From contig JAUNJW010000134.1 in NCBI GenBank assembly GCA_030533035.1, forward strand, positions 1 through 5,981: a stretch of DNA of 5,981 nt, in the 5' to 3' direction. The notes beneath the pieces are model-generated. The model made no database searches, was not told the origin of the DNA, and was given only the letters and a program-made list of their open reading frames with translations. This document shows, piece after piece, positions 5,323 through 5,981 of this stretch (positions are counted from its first letter, which is position 1; each line of letters starts with the position of its first letter). Source of the DNA: Erysipelotrichaceae bacterium. GTDB lineage: Bacteria > Bacillota_I > Bacilli_A > Erysipelotrichales > Erysipelotrichaceae. A program made the translations under genes and the position numbers.

Positions 5323-5344
5323 GTGCTACGTAAGGAGGCTTTTT
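5298..5344 (+). terminator. Long ssrA terminator hairpin that also covers the relB leader
   Basis: Bases 5298-5319 pair with 5323-5344 over 22 positions, 20 Watson-Crick and two G-U, around the loop AAT. The A-run on the left and the T-run (5340-5344) on the right make it a terminator in both directions. Its right arm contains AAGGAGG (5332-5338), the ribosome binding site of relB, and its left arm contains CCTCCTT, the anti-Shine-Dalgarno sequence. In read-through transcripts the relB start would be closed. Confidence 0.85.
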
Positions 5345-5563
5345 ATGAGTTTTTCAATCAGACTGACAGAAGAAGAAAGAAAACTGGCAGACAGTTATGC
5401 CAAGCTGCATTCCTTAAGCATTTCCGAAGCCTTCAAAAGGGCATTATTTGAGAAGATTGAAGATGAATTTGATATTGTGCTGGCAGATAAAGCTTATGAA
5501 GAATACAAGAGTAATCCTGTAACTTATTCACTGGAAGAGTTGGAGAAAGAGCTGGGTTTGTAA
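5345..5563 (+). CDS. relB: RelB-family antitoxin (ribbon-helix-helix)
   Basis: A 72-residue protein of the small RelB/DUF6290-like antitoxin type. The N-terminus (SFSIRLTEEERKLADSYAKL, then SISEAFKRAL) matches the ribbon-helix-helix DNA-binding fold, with the beta strand at residues 2-6 and two helices at about 8-19 and 24-36. The acidic C-terminal half (about 37-72) would wrap around and neutralise the toxin. ATG 5345 follows AAGGAGG with six bases between. The frame is open upstream into tmRNA (to an ATG at 5246), but that part is RNA gene. The stop TAA shares its last base with the relE ATG. Such antitoxins usually repress their own operon, and the dyad over the -10 is a fitting operator. 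The symbol denotes the family, not orthology to E. coli relB. Confidence 0.85.
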   Translation: MSFSIRLTEEERKLADSYAKLHSLSISEAFKRALFEKIEDEFDIVLADKAYEEYKSNPVTYSLEELEKELGL

Positions 5564-5829
5564 TGTCATATCACGTCAGTTTTACTAAAGAAGTAATCAA
5601 AGAAATCAAAAAACTGGACAAATATACACAGAGAATGGTTACTTCGTGGATTCGGAAAAATCTTGAAGGAATTGATGATCCACGAAGGATTGGGAAGGCT
5701 CTGACAGGAAATAAACGAGGATATTGGCGATATCGAATTGGAGACTATCGTTTGATCTGTACAATTGAAGATGAGAAGCTGGTTATCATCGCACTGAATA
5801 TCGGGCACCGAAGGGAAATTTACAAATAA
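5563..5829 (+). CDS. relE: RelE/ParE-superfamily toxin, RelE-like
   Basis: An 88-residue protein with the RelE fold pattern. Two N-terminal helices (about 8-36) are followed by strands carrying GYWRYRIGDYRLICTI (53-68), KLVIIALNIGHR (72-83) and the ending REIYK. R63, R83 and Y87 align by eye with the catalytic R61, R81 and Y87 of E. coli RelE, and K51, R52, R56 and R58 supply the basic patch. This favours a ribosome-dependent mRNA endonuclease over a gyrase-directed ParE. The start overlaps the relB stop (TAATG), so translation is coupled to the antitoxin. By hand count bases 5581-5820 are 92/240 G+C, about 38%, against 53% and 62% in two 60-base lines of rnr, consistent with acquisition. The target has not been shown. 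Confidence 0.87.
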   Translation: MSYHVSFTKEVIKEIKKLDKYTQRMVTSWIRKNLEGIDDPRRIGKALTGNKRGYWRYRIGDYRLICTIEDEKLVIIALNIGHRREIYK

Positions 5830-5847
5830 AACCATCTTCAATGTGCA

Positions 5848-5868
5848 GGACCGACTTTTGGGACCGAC
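5848..5868 (+). repeat. Short direct repeat GGACCGAC
   Basis: GGACCGAC occurs at 5848-5855 and again at 5861-5868, a 13-base period, downstream of relE. It is not a hairpin and no terminator is evident behind relE. It may be an iteron, the end of a mobile element, or chance. Confidence 0.5.
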
Positions 5869-5896
5869 CTGAAAAAAATATAACTGTAATAACGGG

Positions 5897-5931
5897 GAAT
5901 TCGCTCATAAATGGATGAATTCGCCCGTAAA
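5897..5931 (+). repeat. Imperfect 15-base direct repeat with GAATTCGC core
   Basis: GAATTCGCTCATAAA (5897-5911) and GAATTCGCCCGTAAA (5917-5931) match at 13 of 15 positions with a 20-base period. The two GAATTC cores and the flanking GGGG/CCC could also pair as an imperfect hairpin. The second copy overlaps the candidate start of the last open frame. Confidence 0.5.
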
Positions 5932-5981
5932 AGAGATCATAAAACAGTATAAATCCTATAAGATGACGCTGTTCCAGACCC
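5915..5981 (+). CDS. Possible 5' end of an unrecognised gene
   Basis: From ATG 5915 the frame is open for 22 codons to the window edge (MNSPVKEIIKQYKSYKMTLF and on). The stretch is rich in lysine and aromatic residues, like the N-terminus of a DNA- or RNA-binding protein. There is no good Shine-Dalgarno: the nearest purine run, GGGG at 5894-5897, is too far upstream. An in-frame TGA at 5870-5872 limits extension. The repeats around it would suit the edge of an insertion element, but I do not recognise a transposase. The call is weak. Confidence 0.3.
   Translation, partial: MNSPVKEIIKQYKSYKMTLFQT

Noticed and set aside
5246..5344. Extension of relB upstream to an ATG at 5246
   Set aside because: This stretch is the 3' domain of tmRNA. 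ATG 5345 has a strong ribosome binding site and begins exactly at the antitoxin fold.
1..5981. CRISPR array
   Set aside because: No regularly spaced repeat of CRISPR length. The short repeats at 5848-5931 are too few and too short.

Overview
The window looks like a chromosomal stretch from a Firmicute of roughly balanced base composition. SecG, RNase R, SmpB and tmRNA lie in the order secG-rnr-smpB-(unknown)-ssrA, close to the arrangement known in Bacillus and relatives. Ribosome binding sites are AAAGGAG/AAGGAGG type and promoters look sigma-A-like. An Erysipelotrichia-type bacterium is possible, but no lineage can be fixed without a search.

Layout. 3-218 (+) is the C-terminal end of an unrecognised gene, closed by an intrinsic terminator at 221-248. 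253-1293 (-) is a convergent, well-formed gene of unknown function, with sequence resembling proteins that carry DUF7309/DUF6930-type domains. A divergent intergenic region (1294-1447) holds a strong extended -10 promoter for secG (1448-1669). A 38-nt gap containing a terminator-like hairpin separates secG from rnr (1708-3897). smpB (3890-4351) overlaps the end of rnr, and an uncharacterised 173-residue gene (4354-4875) follows. The promoter of ssrA overlaps the stop codon of that gene, and tmRNA occupies 4930-5293. A RelBE-type toxin-antitoxin pair (5345-5829) starts immediately behind tmRNA. The last 150 bases contain short direct repeats and perhaps the beginning of another gene.

Main oddity. 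rnr is full length and in one frame (729 residues plus stop), but codon 373 is TAG. The stop lies in the middle of the RNB catalytic domain. The aspartate cluster is upstream of it and the HFTSPIRRY motif is downstream, so neither half should be a working nuclease alone. It may be a recent nonsense mutation (one transition from CAG), a sequence error, or a read-through site. The TAG that ends the first partial gene, just before a terminator, argues against a general UAG reassignment.

Second oddity. The tmRNA/relB junction is a 22-bp hairpin with a 3-nt loop. It serves at once as the likely ssrA terminator, the relBE promoter -10 region, the relB Shine-Dalgarno and possibly an operator. SmpB and tmRNA rescue stalled ribosomes, RNase R degrades the faulty mRNA, and RelE-family toxins create stalled ribosomes by cutting mRNA in the A site. 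The window is therefore a compact translation quality-control locus with an apparently acquired stress toxin attached.
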